Shown: piece after piece, positions 43,265-51,483 of the stretch
How positions within the stretch are numbered: position 1 is the stretch's first letter
How the letters are laid out: each line of letters opens with the position of its first letter
Origin: Acinetobacter pullicarnis
GTDB lineage: Bacteria; Pseudomonadota; Gammaproteobacteria; Pseudomonadales; Moraxellaceae
Length of the DNA: 64,000 bases
Assembly (NCBI RefSeq): GCF_006352475.1
Contig: NZ_VCMZ01000001.1
Span: 806,001-870,000, forward strand
Reading direction: 5' to 3'
The notes under the pieces: generated by a model
Told to the model about the DNA's origin: nothing
Database searches by the model: none
What the model saw: the letters and a program-made list of their open reading frames with translations, nothing else
Made by a program: the position numbers and the translations under genes

Positions 43265-44659
43265 ATGATAGACCTTAAACCCTCAATTAATTTTTGGCAT
43301 GATTTAAAAAGTAACCTCCGTGCAGCATTGTGGTTATTTTTGGGGTCTCGAAAATCATTACAAATCGTTCGACCTTCAATTACCCAACTTATTTTTTGGG
43401 GGATATTAGGTGGTGGTGCGAATACCTTATTTAGTTGGTTATCAACAGGGACCAATGGAATATTTAATCAGCAAGGCTTGGTGAGTTATGCACTTTGGCC
43501 ATTTCTTGCGTTGATTGTTGGGATTTTCCTTTCACAGCGAACCGAAAATGCGCGGATTATGTTGGTCCCAGCATTATTATGGTTGGTCTTAGATACCAAT
43601 ATCGCAATTTTACAGTCGATTATCCAATATCTATTGATGTTGGATTGGCTGCCTTTTTTTGTATATGACTATTTGCCCATTATTTTTATGGTGCTTTTTG
43701 TTTGGCAAAGTCTCGCAGTGGTGGTGGTTTTTGCACGTGAATTAAAATGGCCGTGGTGGGAAAGAGCGCTTATTATACTCGCGACTTTATTTACTTTAGT
43801 GGTTTGGCAAACCAGTGCGCGTGATCAACCGATTTGGAAAATGATTGAAACAGAGCCGAGTTTATCTGAACAAGCCTTTTATGCACAAAGCCAACTGCTG
43901 ACAAAAGCCTTAGAACAAATTCAGTTTGGTGAGCTTGCACAGACCCAATGGTATTTTGTCGGTTTAGCCGGTGCGGGTTATCAAGATGTATTTAAACTCG
44001 AAATTGAACGGATTAAAGAACAGTTCGACACGCGTTTTGCCACATTCGGACATTCTATTGGACTGATTAATAATCCTGAGACCTTAACCACGGTCCCCAT
44101 TGCCTCTAAAACCAGTTTGCAAATGGCATTGTCACGTGTTGGGCAGCAGATGAATCGTGAAAGTGATGTACTGTTTCTCTATATGACCTCACATGGTTTG
44201 GCCAATGAATTTGAACTCAGCAATGATCCGATTGACCTCGATAATATTGATCCGAAATGGTTGCGTGAAGCCTTGGATAAATCGGGTGCACGTTGGAAAG
44301 TCATTGTAATTTCAGCTTGTTACTCAGGTAGTTTTGTCCCCGCTTTACAATCACCGGATACTTTGATTATTACTGCATCTTCTGCAGACCGTGCATCCTT
44401 TGGTTGTTCGAGTGAAGCTGATTACACTTATTTTGGGCGTGCTTTTTTTGATCAGGCAATGCGTGAGCAAAGCACTTTAAAAGCGTCGTTTCAACAAGCG
44501 GCCAGCACCGTAGCACAATGGGAAAGTGCACAAGGTTTTGAGCCATCAGAACCACAGTGGGTGATTGGTAAAAATATGGAGTTAATGTTGCCACAACTTG
44601 AACAACATTTATTTCCAAAGAACCAACCCGTGCAGGAAACAATGAATAAAACCCTTTAA
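43265..44659 (+). CDS. Membrane-anchored C13 (legumain-like) cysteine peptidase
   Basis: A 464-residue protein. The N-terminal half (about residues 40-185) has five or so membrane helices. The C-terminal half is a clan CD caspase-fold peptidase domain with the catalytic His310 in LYMTSHG and Cys352 in VISACYSGSF, spaced as in legumain/C13 and gingipain-type enzymes. C13 enzymes cut after Asn or Asp, but the substrate here is unknown. The catalytic domain follows the last helix; its side of the membrane cannot be fixed by eye. It stands alone, with 123 bp before and 353 bp after. Confidence 0.8.
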   Translation: MIDLKPSINFWHDLKSNLRAALWLFLGSRKSLQIVRPSITQLIFWGILGGGANTLFSWLSTGTNGIFNQQGLVSYALWPFLALIVGIFLSQRTENARIMLVPALLWLVLDTNIAILQSIIQYLLMLDWLPFFVYDYLPIIFMVLFVWQSLAVVVVFARELKWPWWERALIILATLFTLVVWQTSARDQPIWKMIETEPSLSEQAFYAQSQLLTKALEQIQFGELAQTQWYFVGLAGAGYQDVFKLEIERIKEQFDTRFATFGHSIGLINNPETLTTVPIASKTSLQMALSRVGQQMNRESDVLFLYMTSHGLANEFELSNDPIDLDNIDPKWLREALDKSGARWKVIVISACYSGSFVPALQSPDTLIITASSADRASFGCSSEADYTYFGRAFFDQAMREQSTLKASFQQAASTVAQWESAQGFEPSEPQWVIGKNMELMLPQLEQHLFPKNQPVQETMNKTL

Positions 44660-44746
44660 TCATGATGTTATTGTATAAGAAATCATGGGGTGGCTGAAAA
44701 GCTTGCTGCTTTATACTGGCGCACTGATTTAACGTATAATGTGCAA

Positions 44747-44951
44747 AGCTTTATTGCCAAATAAGGCGAAATATAGCTTGATTAAGCCTCATTTTAAAAT
44801 ATCGATCTGCAGGTGCATTATCGTATTAAGCATCGGTACTTTATTTTAATGCCGATGTTGTAACATCATTTTAGAAATAAAAATAATAGCCACTGGGTGA
44901 AGTGCGTTATCATGGCACTTTGATCGAGTTTTGGTTTCGATCAATTTTTTC
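44747..44951 (+). ncRNA. Candidate small RNA or attenuated leader upstream of the DUF898 gene
   Basis: A -10 box TATAAT at 44735-44740, with only a weak -35, would start a transcript of about 200 nt. It would fold into at least three hairpins and end at an intrinsic terminator at 44921-44951. I recognise no known RNA family. It could be an independent sRNA, or a leader whose terminator controls the DUF898 and M48 genes. Confidence 0.3.
44921..44951 (+). terminator. Intrinsic terminator-like hairpin
   Basis: TTGATCGA pairs with TCGATCAA around a loop of about nine bases and is followed by TTTTTT. It lies 260 bp after the C13 gene and 60 bp before the DUF898 gene. Confidence 0.7.
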
Positions 44952-45012
44952 ATATCGTTAGCTTTAGTGCGCTAAAACTTTTTTAGTGCCAAATAGATAA
45001 TAAGAGTTAATA

Positions 45013-46125
45013 ATGCAAGAACATGATGCAATGCCTAATCTTCCTAATGATTTAACCCAGCCACCCGCATTACCACCACAAGCTCAGCCGAATGCTGATC
45101 AGCCTGCATATTTTGGGGAAGTCTATCGCTTTCAATTTCATGGCAAAGCGGCAGAATATTTTGGCATATGGTTTGTTAATATTTTATTAACCATTGTGAC
45201 TTTAAGCTTTTATTCGCCGTGGGCTAAAGTGAGGCGCTTGCGTTACTTTTATCAGCACAGTGAATTTTTTCAGCGTAGTTTTGATTTTACTGGACTCCCC
45301 AGCAAGATTTTAATTGGTCGGTTGATTGCGATAGGGATTTGGGTTGCTTTTGCGATTGCTGCACAATTAGAAATGCGTGTTGCAGCATTTGGGACGTTGG
45401 CTATTTATTTGGCTCTGCCATGGTTATTACGTGCCACAATTCGCTTTACCGCACGTAACAGTAAATATAGCAACAGTCGCTTTTATTTTGAAGGCAGTAC
45501 CAAGCAGGCGTATCTCCAATTTCTACTCGGATTATTAATCACCGTCGCCACGCTGGGTTTATTTGCACCGGTCATGATTTGGCTATATAAACGTTATATT
45601 TTTGATCACCTCTATATTGGGCAGATTCGCTTTAAACTCAAAAGCGACTGGTCGGATTATATGGCGGCAGTTTATCTACCCATTGTTATTTTCATTGGCG
45701 TCGTTGTGGTTGTGACAATCATAACCTACGCTTTCTTTCTCTCCAGTACTGAATTTTTGCCGAGTACGATTATGAGTATCGTCGTTGGGCTATATATTTT
45801 GGTGATCTTTTTTATTGCACCATTGATTCAAGCACGTATTTTTATTACGACGTGGAACAATATGCAACTGGGCAATAGCCAATTTAAAACGGATTGTAAT
45901 CAATGGCGTTTTGCTTGGATTGTGGTATCAAATTGGCTGGTTAAAATTATTAGTCTAGGTTTGATGAGCCCGTGGGCTGCGATTCGGATTTATAAATATC
46001 AGGTTGAATCTTTGTCGTTACTGCTGAATGATGATCTTGATCAAATGATGAATCAGCTGCAATCTGATCCAAGTGCGATTGGTGAGGAAATCAGTGATAT
46101 CTTTGATTTGGATATTTCACTTTAA
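45013..46125 (+). CDS. DUF898 (YjgN-like) membrane protein
   Basis: A 370-residue membrane protein. The first 30 residues are Pro/Gln-rich and soluble. The rest is about seven hydrophobic helices with repeated DUF898 elements (FQFHGKAAEYFGIWFVNILL; LSFYSPWAKVRRLRYFYQH; and again LGLMSPWAAIRIYKY near the end). The SPWA motif recurs and marks an internal duplication. The E. coli relative YjgN has no established function. AAGAG precedes the ATG. It is followed 76 bp later by an M48 peptidase gene on the same strand, a pairing that suggests a shared role at the membrane. Confidence 0.85.
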   Translation: MQEHDAMPNLPNDLTQPPALPPQAQPNADQPAYFGEVYRFQFHGKAAEYFGIWFVNILLTIVTLSFYSPWAKVRRLRYFYQHSEFFQRSFDFTGLPSKILIGRLIAIGIWVAFAIAAQLEMRVAAFGTLAIYLALPWLLRATIRFTARNSKYSNSRFYFEGSTKQAYLQFLLGLLITVATLGLFAPVMIWLYKRYIFDHLYIGQIRFKLKSDWSDYMAAVYLPIVIFIGVVVVVTIITYAFFLSSTEFLPSTIMSIVVGLYILVIFFIAPLIQARIFITTWNNMQLGNSQFKTDCNQWRFAWIVVSNWLVKIISLGLMSPWAAIRIYKYQVESLSLLLNDDLDQMMNQLQSDPSAIGEEISDIFDLDISL

Positions 46126-46201
46126 TTGTGTGAGCAGATCGGCCCAATTTCGTCGTGGCATTCAATTTCAATTGCTTGGTTAAGGCAGGATAAAACTCAA
46201 G

Positions 46202-47257
46202 ATGCAATCGATCACCGTGACCTTTTATGATGGTGTGGTTTCCAAGCCACACCAAGCCCGACTGATGGCGGTCGATTCATCGCATATTATGCTGCAATAT
46301 CAAGATGCTGGGCAGAAAAAAAGCCAACGCTTTGCTCATGATCAGATGACATTTATTGGCGCTTTAGGTGGGAAGTTTCCCGTTATAGAGCTGAAAAATG
46401 ATGCACGTATAGAACTGTTGCAACATGACATTCCAGATTGGTTGCAGTTAAAGCATCAGAAGTTTCAACAAAAAATATGGCAATTGGAACGCACACCACT
46501 GTTGATTTTGTTTAGTGTTATTGTGGTTATGGCTGTGGCAGCTTCCGTGCTGAAGTGGGGTATTCCGCTTGCATCCAATGTAATCGCCTATCAACTTCCT
46601 GAAAACAGCTTAAATCAATTGGGTGATCAAGCTGAAAGCTATGTGCTGAAATTGACTAAGCCCTCAGAACTTCCTGAAAATCAGCAACAACAGATTCGTC
46701 GTCAATATATTCAGCAGATTGCGCAAGGGCAACCCGCTAAATTGGTATTTCGTGAAGGGGGGGAGTTAGGGGCAAATGCTTTGGCACTACCGAATCACAC
46801 GATTATTGTGACGGATGAATTGGTTGAACTTGCACATAGTGATCAAGAGATTCTAGGGGTGTTGGCGCATGAACAAGGCCATTTAATCAAACGGCATAGC
46901 TTGCAACAAGCCATTTCGAGCTTAGGATTTAGCGTGCTATATATTGCGATTACTGGTGACAGTTCGGATTTATTTACCACGTTGCCAGTGGCTTTGGCAG
47001 GTGCTAGCTATTCACGTCAGTTTGAAAAAGAAGCAGATCACTATGCACTTGAATTGATGCAACGTCAAAAGATTGAAGTCACGCATTTTGCTAATTTTCT
47101 TGAACGTTTAAGTGAGGAAACCCAGGAAGAGGCACCGAGCAAGTTCGAATTGCTACGCGCCTTATCGAGTCACCCTGCGACTGCAGAGCGAATTCAAATG
47201 GTTCATGATTTCGAAGCAGCTCAGCAGTCCAAGGATCATGTGAAAAAGCAACCATAA
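46202..47257 (+). CDS. Membrane M48-family zinc metallopeptidase
   Basis: A 351-residue protein. An N-terminal beta-rich domain (about 1-90) is followed by one membrane helix (about 100-125) and a peptidase domain. The zinc site is HEQGH at residues 223-227, with the third ligand Glu277 in FEKEADHYALELM. The family includes HtpX, BepA and YggG/LoiP, which handle damaged envelope proteins. The helix followed by the catalytic domain suggests a periplasmic active site. It is probably co-transcribed with the DUF898 gene. Confidence 0.87.
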   Translation: MQSITVTFYDGVVSKPHQARLMAVDSSHIMLQYQDAGQKKSQRFAHDQMTFIGALGGKFPVIELKNDARIELLQHDIPDWLQLKHQKFQQKIWQLERTPLLILFSVIVVMAVAASVLKWGIPLASNVIAYQLPENSLNQLGDQAESYVLKLTKPSELPENQQQQIRRQYIQQIAQGQPAKLVFREGGELGANALALPNHTIIVTDELVELAHSDQEILGVLAHEQGHLIKRHSLQQAISSLGFSVLYIAITGDSSDLFTTLPVALAGASYSRQFEKEADHYALELMQRQKIEVTHFANFLERLSEETQEEAPSKFELLRALSSHPATAERIQMVHDFEAAQQSKDHVKKQP

Positions 47258-47286
47258 ACGAAGCTTATGATTCAACTGAGGGCTGA

Positions 47287-47565
47287 TTAAGGCTGATGTT
47301 GCCATTCAACTTCAAATTGCTGCTGTGCCATACGATCCAAATGGTCAATGATGACTTTTTCTAAAACAGCATAATCTTCACGTTGTGTTTCAAGTTTTAC
47401 ATCAAGCTGTTCGGCCTGTGGAATCAGTGCCAAAGCTGCATCTGGCATGATGATGTGTAAGCTATCGGCTTGTTCTTGGACTTCAAATTTATGTTTCCAA
47501 TGATTAAACAGTCGTTTCGCAATGCGTTGTGCTTCGAGTGTTGGAATTTGTGTGGTACAGATCAT
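47287..47565 (-). CDS. DUF2218-type small protein
   Basis: A 92-residue soluble protein with no signal or helix. The pattern AKRLFNHWKHKFEV, then a short beta region with PDAALALIPQ and the final IDHLDRMAQQQFEVEW, matches what I recall of DUF2218. No function is known. The ATG at 47565 has AGAAG upstream. It is convergent with the M48 gene, 29 bp apart, and divergent from rpe. Confidence 0.7.
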   Translation of the reverse strand: MICTTQIPTLEAQRIAKRLFNHWKHKFEVQEQADSLHIIMPDAALALIPQAEQLDVKLETQREDYAVLEKVIIDHLDRMAQQQFEVEWQHQP

Positions 47566-47772
47566 ATAAACTTCTCTGAAATTTAGAATTTCTTTAATAT
47601 AACAAAGCTTTAGTTAAATGGTGTCATTGAAGTGCAACACTGTATTTCTGTTTTCTTCTCTTTGGGCAGTGGTTTTGGCAAGAAATCAACCTTGCGGCAA
47701 TAACGCTATTGTTTTGATCTTTAAAATCACGCGGTTAAAGCATAGGGTTTATGCGCCATTTGCGCAGTAATT

Positions 47773-47781
47773 TGTTATAAT
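47773..47781 (+). promoter_or_regulatory. Extended -10 promoter of rpe
   Basis: TGTTATAAT is an extended -10 element about 34 bp upstream of the rpe ATG. No good -35 is visible, which an extended -10 can compensate. Confidence 0.6.
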
Positions 47782-47814
47782 CTAGCCCTCCGTAAATCAG
47801 CCGCTAGGTCGCTT

Positions 47815-48501
47815 ATGTCATCGCCATTTCTTATTGCACCCTCTATTTTATCTGCAGATTTTGCCCGTCTAGGTGAAGATGTCGATAACGTACTTGCAGC
47901 AGGCGCAGATGTTGTCCATTTTGATGTGATGGATAATCACTATGTACCTAACTTAACCTTTGGCGCTGGTATTTGTACGGCACTCAAAAAATATGGCATT
48001 CAAGCACCGATTGATGTGCATTTAATGGTGACACCAGTTGATCGCTTGATTGGTGATTTCCTTGATGCAGGCGCAGATATTATTACCTTTCATCCTGAAG
48101 CGAGCCACCATATTGATCGCTCTTTGCAATTGATCAAAGCGGGCGGTGCTAAAGCAGGTTTGGTTTTTAATCCAGCAACATCTTTGCATCATCTTGAATA
48201 TGTGCTTGATAAAGTTGATCAAATTTTGATTATGAGTGTCAACCCTGGTTTTGGCGGTCAGAAATTTATTCCTGGTACTTTAGATAAATTACGCCAAGCT
48301 CGAAAAATGATTGAGGCATCAGGTCGGGATATTCGCTTGGAAGTTGATGGTGGTGTTGGCCCTGCAAATATTCGTGAAATTGCTGAAGCAGGTGCGGATA
48401 TGTTTGTTGCAGGTTCGGCTATTTTTAGCCAACCAGATTATAAAGCTGTGATCGATCAAATGCGTGCAGAGCTTGCGAAGGTTGGCACTGCTGCAGTTTG
48501 A
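47815..48501 (+). CDS. rpe: Ribulose-phosphate 3-epimerase
   Basis: A 228-residue TIM-barrel enzyme that interconverts ribulose 5-phosphate and xylulose 5-phosphate in the pentose phosphate pathway. It starts [17 protein letters not shown] and contains the metal/catalytic [16 protein letters not shown], the VHLMV and FHPEAS strands, [14 protein letters not shown] and [11 protein letters not shown] with the catalytic Asp. AGG precedes the ATG. It is monocistronic as far as I can see. Confidence 0.97.
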   Translation: MSSPFLIAPSILSADFARLGEDVDNVLAAGADVVHFDVMDNHYVPNLTFGAGICTALKKYGIQAPIDVHLMVTPVDRLIGDFLDAGADIITFHPEASHHIDRSLQLIKAGGAKAGLVFNPATSLHHLEYVLDKVDQILIMSVNPGFGGQKFIPGTLDKLRQARKMIEASGRDIRLEVDGGVGPANIREIAEAGADMFVAGSAIFSQPDYKAVIDQMRAELAKVGTAAV

Positions 48502-48855
48502 GATTGTGATGAAGTGCGATCAAGCGAGACTTTATTGCACAAGGGTTGTGGATAACTTTGCAGATAACTGTGTGGGTAACTGTGTTTATAACCATATGGA
48601 TAAGCTGGGTATAGATAAATCGGATGATTAACAGGCATTTATAATCAGCATAGTGACTTATTAAAAGTGACGCCAATGGTGCCTACAAGCATCGTTGGAA
48701 ATATAAGCACCTGCCAGATTTTAGCACCCACTTAATCAGTCACAGCAGTCATGCGATCCGCTACAAATGTAATGAATTGGCAGAGCATGGTTGTTAATTC
48801 CTCAAAACTTAACTATCATCGTAGAATAGTTTATTCATCAAACATTATTTGGTAG
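48502..48855. other. Intergenic region rpe to copper cluster
   Basis: About 350 bp. The first part holds a degenerate 12-bp tandem repeat (48547-48635). The second part presumably carries the promoter of the copper genes. I could not place a convincing CusR/CopR box. Confidence 0.5.
48547..48635. repeat. Degenerate 12-bp tandem repeat with DnaA-box-like words
   Basis: About seven units of 12 bp with consensus near TGGATAACTGTG. The first carries TTGTGGATAA, the reverse complement of a perfect DnaA box TTATCCACAA. Later units drift (CAGATAAC, GGGTAACT, TATAACCA, TGGATAAG). The period is exactly 12 through at least five units. Confidence 0.65.
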
Positions 48856-49302
48856 ATGGTTTTGGTCACTCAATTTCTTAAGCAGACATGGTTTATCTGT
48901 CTAATGACTTTTGTCATTGGATGGAGCGGCATGTCTAATGCTTTGAGTTCGACCTCCCATATCGCCTCAGTCAGTACGGCTGCACAAGTACATGATCATC
49001 AGGCGGTTGCGAAAATGTCTGATCCGCATTGTGCGGAAATGGCACAGCTTGATGCCGTACAGGACTCGCTTGATCGTCAGGCGTCGAGTTGCCATTTGGT
49101 CGATGCCGCACCGGCGACCATGCAGCATTGTCCAGACTGTAGCATTTCTTTTTGCCAATCATTGTTTGTATGGCTCAGCCCTGAGTTAATCCCTCTGTCT
49201 TTGCTGCGTTCCGTTGAAACTTCGAATAATCAGCTGATTGCTTATCAAGCACAACATTTGGCTGGTTTTTGGCAAGAAATCTTACGTCCTCCTAGAGCTT
49301 AA
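48856..49302 (+). CDS. CopL-like small copper-associated protein
   Basis: A 148-residue protein. A hydrophobic N-terminal signal (about residues 8-30) is followed by a His/Met/Cys-containing middle (HDHQAVAKMSDPHCAEMAQ; MQHCPDCSISFCQ) and an end LAGFWQEILRPPRA. The position just before copA-copB, the metal-ligand residues and the RPPRA end recall the CopL proteins upstream of copAB in other Gram-negatives. I infer a periplasmic or membrane-linked role in copper sensing or binding. Homology is from memory. The start has no strong ribosome site. Confidence 0.55.
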   Translation: MVLVTQFLKQTWFICLMTFVIGWSGMSNALSSTSHIASVSTAAQVHDHQAVAKMSDPHCAEMAQLDAVQDSLDRQASSCHLVDAAPATMQHCPDCSISFCQSLFVWLSPELIPLSLLRSVETSNNQLIAYQAQHLAGFWQEILRPPRA

Positions 49303-49347
49303 TCTTTATTTAAAAACATTTTATTTTTTAAATTCAAAGGTTAAGTT

Positions 49348-51483
49348 ATGTCTACATTTTATAAAAAATCAATTAAACACGCCCTATTGTTGGGAATATG
49401 CGTCTTCACATCATCATGGGGCTATGCCGCTGTACGTGAGTATCATCTGACAATTGATGAAAATACCGTCAATGTTACCGGTAAGCCCTTAAAACGCATC
49501 ACCGTAAACGGTCAGTTTCCTGCACCATTGCTTGAGTTTGAAGAAGGCGATGATGCTGTTATTTATGTGAAAAATAAATTAAAAAACCAAGATTCGTCTA
49601 TTCATTGGCATGGACTATTGTTGCCTGGGCTAATGGATGGTGTGCCAGGTTTTAATCAGTTTTATGGAATTAAGCCACAAACCGAATTTGTTTATCGCTT
49701 TAAAGTACGTCAAAACGGCACTTATTGGTATCACGCACATTCTAAAGGGCAAGAACAAGATGGCCTCTATGGTTCCTTGGTGATTTATCCCAAAGGGAAA
49801 AAACCGTTGGTGGAGCATGAGCAAGCACAACAAGATTATGTGGTGATGCTGTCTGATTTTCATGAGTCGACCAGTGATCAGATCATGAAAAATTTGAAAA
49901 AATCTGCTGAATATTATCAGATTCAACGTGAAACGATTTCTGATGTATTCAAGCAAGCGCAGCGTGATGGTGTGAAAGCAACTTGGCAAGATCGAAAGAT
50001 GTGGAATGTCATGCGCATGGCCAGAACCGATATGTCGGATGTAACGGGTTATACTTTTCTCGTGAATGGTAAAACGCCACAGCAAAATTGGACGGGCATG
50101 TTTAAACCCAATGAGAAAGTACGTTTGCGCTTTATTAATGCCTCAGCCATGTCTTTTTATGATGTCACTATCCCAAATTTAAAAATGACCGTGATTGCAG
50201 CTGATGGTCAACCTGTACAACCTGTGACAGTTGATGAGTTTCGGATTGGAACTGCCGAAACTTATGATGTGATCGTAGAGCCAAAACTTGACCATTATCA
50301 GATCGAAGCTGAATCGATTGATCGGACAGGCTTTGCTATTGCAACCTTGCATAATCAACAAGTTGCACAAGATACTGCGATTAAAATGCCGACTGCACGA
50401 CCTCGCGCAGTTTTGACCATGGAAGATATGGGGCATGGTGGGGGAGATCATGCTGGAATGGACCATGCTAAGATGGATCCGAAAATGATGGATCACTCGC
50501 AAATGGACCACAGTCAGATGAGTGGTGCGATGATGAACCATGCTGGAATGCAGCAGAAGAGCATGGACCATTCTAAGATGGATCCGAAAATGATGGATCA
50601 TTCAAAAATGGACCACTCGCAAATGGACCACAGTCAGATGAGTGGTGCGATGATGAACCATGCTGGAATGCAGCAGAAGGGCATGGATCATTCTAAGATG
50701 GATCCGAAAATGATGGATCATTCACAAATGGATCACTCGCAAATGGACCACAGTCAGATGAGTGGTGCAACGATGAACCATACTGGAATGCAGCAGAAGG
50801 GCATGGACCATTCTAAGATGGATCCGAAAATGATGGATCATTCACAAATGAACCAAAGCCAGATGCAGTCAGCACCGCAGGCAAAAACAACGGCAGCAAC
50901 AGCGCACGAACATCAACCTGCGACTCAGCTAACATCAACCTCAGATGCACCTGTCTATGGTTGGGCCAATGCGTCTACTCCTATTGGTCATAAAGCGCTG
51001 CAATACAGTGATTTAAAGTCGTTAACTCCACAAAAAGATACCCGCCCAGCAGAACGTGAACTTGAGGTTCGTTTAGGTGGCAGCATGGAGCGCTATATTT
51101 GGACGATTAATGGAAAGAAATTTACCGAAGTTGAACCGCTACAAGTTAAATATGGCGAGCGAATTCGTGTGAAGTTCATTAATGACAGCATGATGGCGCA
51201 TCCAATGCATTTGCATGGCATGTTTATGCAATTAGAAAATGGGCAAAGTATTGCTGATCAACCCAATAAACATACGCTTATTGTGCCACCTGGGAAAACG
51301 GTAACGGCCTTGCTGACCGCAGATGAGATTGGTGAATGGGCGATTCATTGCCATTTGCTCTATCACATGAGCGCAGGAATGATGAGTAAACTGATTGTTG
51401 CTCAAGTAGATGAAACGTTAAGCAAACCTGCAGCGGCAACGCTTCCGACAACGTCACAAGGAGCAGCTCATGCACATCATTAA
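49348..51483 (+). CDS. copA: Copper-resistance multicopper oxidase CopA with Met/His-rich repeats
   Basis: A 711-residue periplasmic multicopper oxidase that oxidises Cu(I) to Cu(II) and binds copper. Copper ligands are HWHG (His86, His88), YWYHAH (His129, His131), and the C-terminal HPMHLHG and HCHLLYHMSAGMM. Residues of about 365-510 contain a repeated Met/His/Asp-rich region built from 40-residue units of MDHSKM- and MDHSQM-type words, which should bind copper. The leader is Sec-like (KKSIKHALLLGICVF) without twin arginines, unusual for the family. AAGG lies 7 nt before the ATG. It overlaps copB by 14 bp. Confidence 0.93.
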   Translation: MSTFYKKSIKHALLLGICVFTSSWGYAAVREYHLTIDENTVNVTGKPLKRITVNGQFPAPLLEFEEGDDAVIYVKNKLKNQDSSIHWHGLLLPGLMDGVPGFNQFYGIKPQTEFVYRFKVRQNGTYWYHAHSKGQEQDGLYGSLVIYPKGKKPLVEHEQAQQDYVVMLSDFHESTSDQIMKNLKKSAEYYQIQRETISDVFKQAQRDGVKATWQDRKMWNVMRMARTDMSDVTGYTFLVNGKTPQQNWTGMFKPNEKVRLRFINASAMSFYDVTIPNLKMTVIAADGQPVQPVTVDEFRIGTAETYDVIVEPKLDHYQIEAESIDRTGFAIATLHNQQVAQDTAIKMPTARPRAVLTMEDMGHGGGDHAGMDHAKMDPKMMDHSQMDHSQMSGAMMNHAGMQQKSMDHSKMDPKMMDHSKMDHSQMDHSQMSGAMMNHAGMQQKGMDHSKMDPKMMDHSQMDHSQMDHSQMSGATMNHTGMQQKGMDHSKMDPKMMDHSQMNQSQMQSAPQAKTTAATAHEHQPATQLTSTSDAPVYGWANASTPIGHKALQYSDLKSLTPQKDTRPAERELEVRLGGSMERYIWTINGKKFTEVEPLQVKYGERIRVKFINDSMMAHPMHLHGMFMQLENGQSIADQPNKHTLIVPPGKTVTALLTADEIGEWAIHCHLLYHMSAGMMSKLIVAQVDETLSKPAAATLPTTSQGAAHAHH
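50459..50866 (+). repeat. 120-bp tandem repeat inside copA
   Basis: The phrase AGTGGTGC at 50521, 50641 and 50761, each beginning a nearly identical block, shows an exact 120-bp period. There are about 3.4 units, and the first is 15 bp shorter. Each encodes 40 residues rich in Met, His, Asp and Lys. Divergence between copies is a few silent or mild changes, so the array is recent or homogenised and may vary in copy number between strains. Confidence 0.95.

Larger units (their letters stand above)
44660..45012. other. Intergenic region with a possible small RNA or long leader
   Basis: About 350 bp without an ORF. TATAAT stands at 44735-44740. Hairpin-forming segments follow (GCATCGG...CCGATG; AAGTGC...GCACTT), ending in a terminator-like hairpin at 44921-44951, about 60 bp before the DUF898 gene. 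Confidence 0.5.

Noticed and set aside
43265..47257. C13 peptidase cluster considered as a caspase-like defence system
   Set aside because: The peptidase is polytopic and has no sensor, effector or nuclease partner nearby; its neighbours are housekeeping genes (rsmJ, rpe). An envelope role is more likely.
48547..48560. Perfect DnaA box considered as part of a replication origin
   Set aside because: A single good box with decayed copies, with no dnaA, dnaN, rpmH or AT-rich unwinding element nearby. Kept only as a repeat finding.
49630..50085. 151-codon minus-strand frame in copA
   Set aside because: It is the complement of the conserved cupredoxin domains of copA; no independent evidence.
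50179..50601. Open frame of 140 codons on the minus strand within copA
   Set aside because: It is the mirror of the Met/His repeat of copA; repetition of GATCC and CATGG words keeps the reverse frame open. No ribosome site and no family.
50459..50866. Regular repeat considered as a CRISPR array
   Set aside because: The 120-bp period is a coding repeat in frame within copA, without unique spacers, leader or cas genes.
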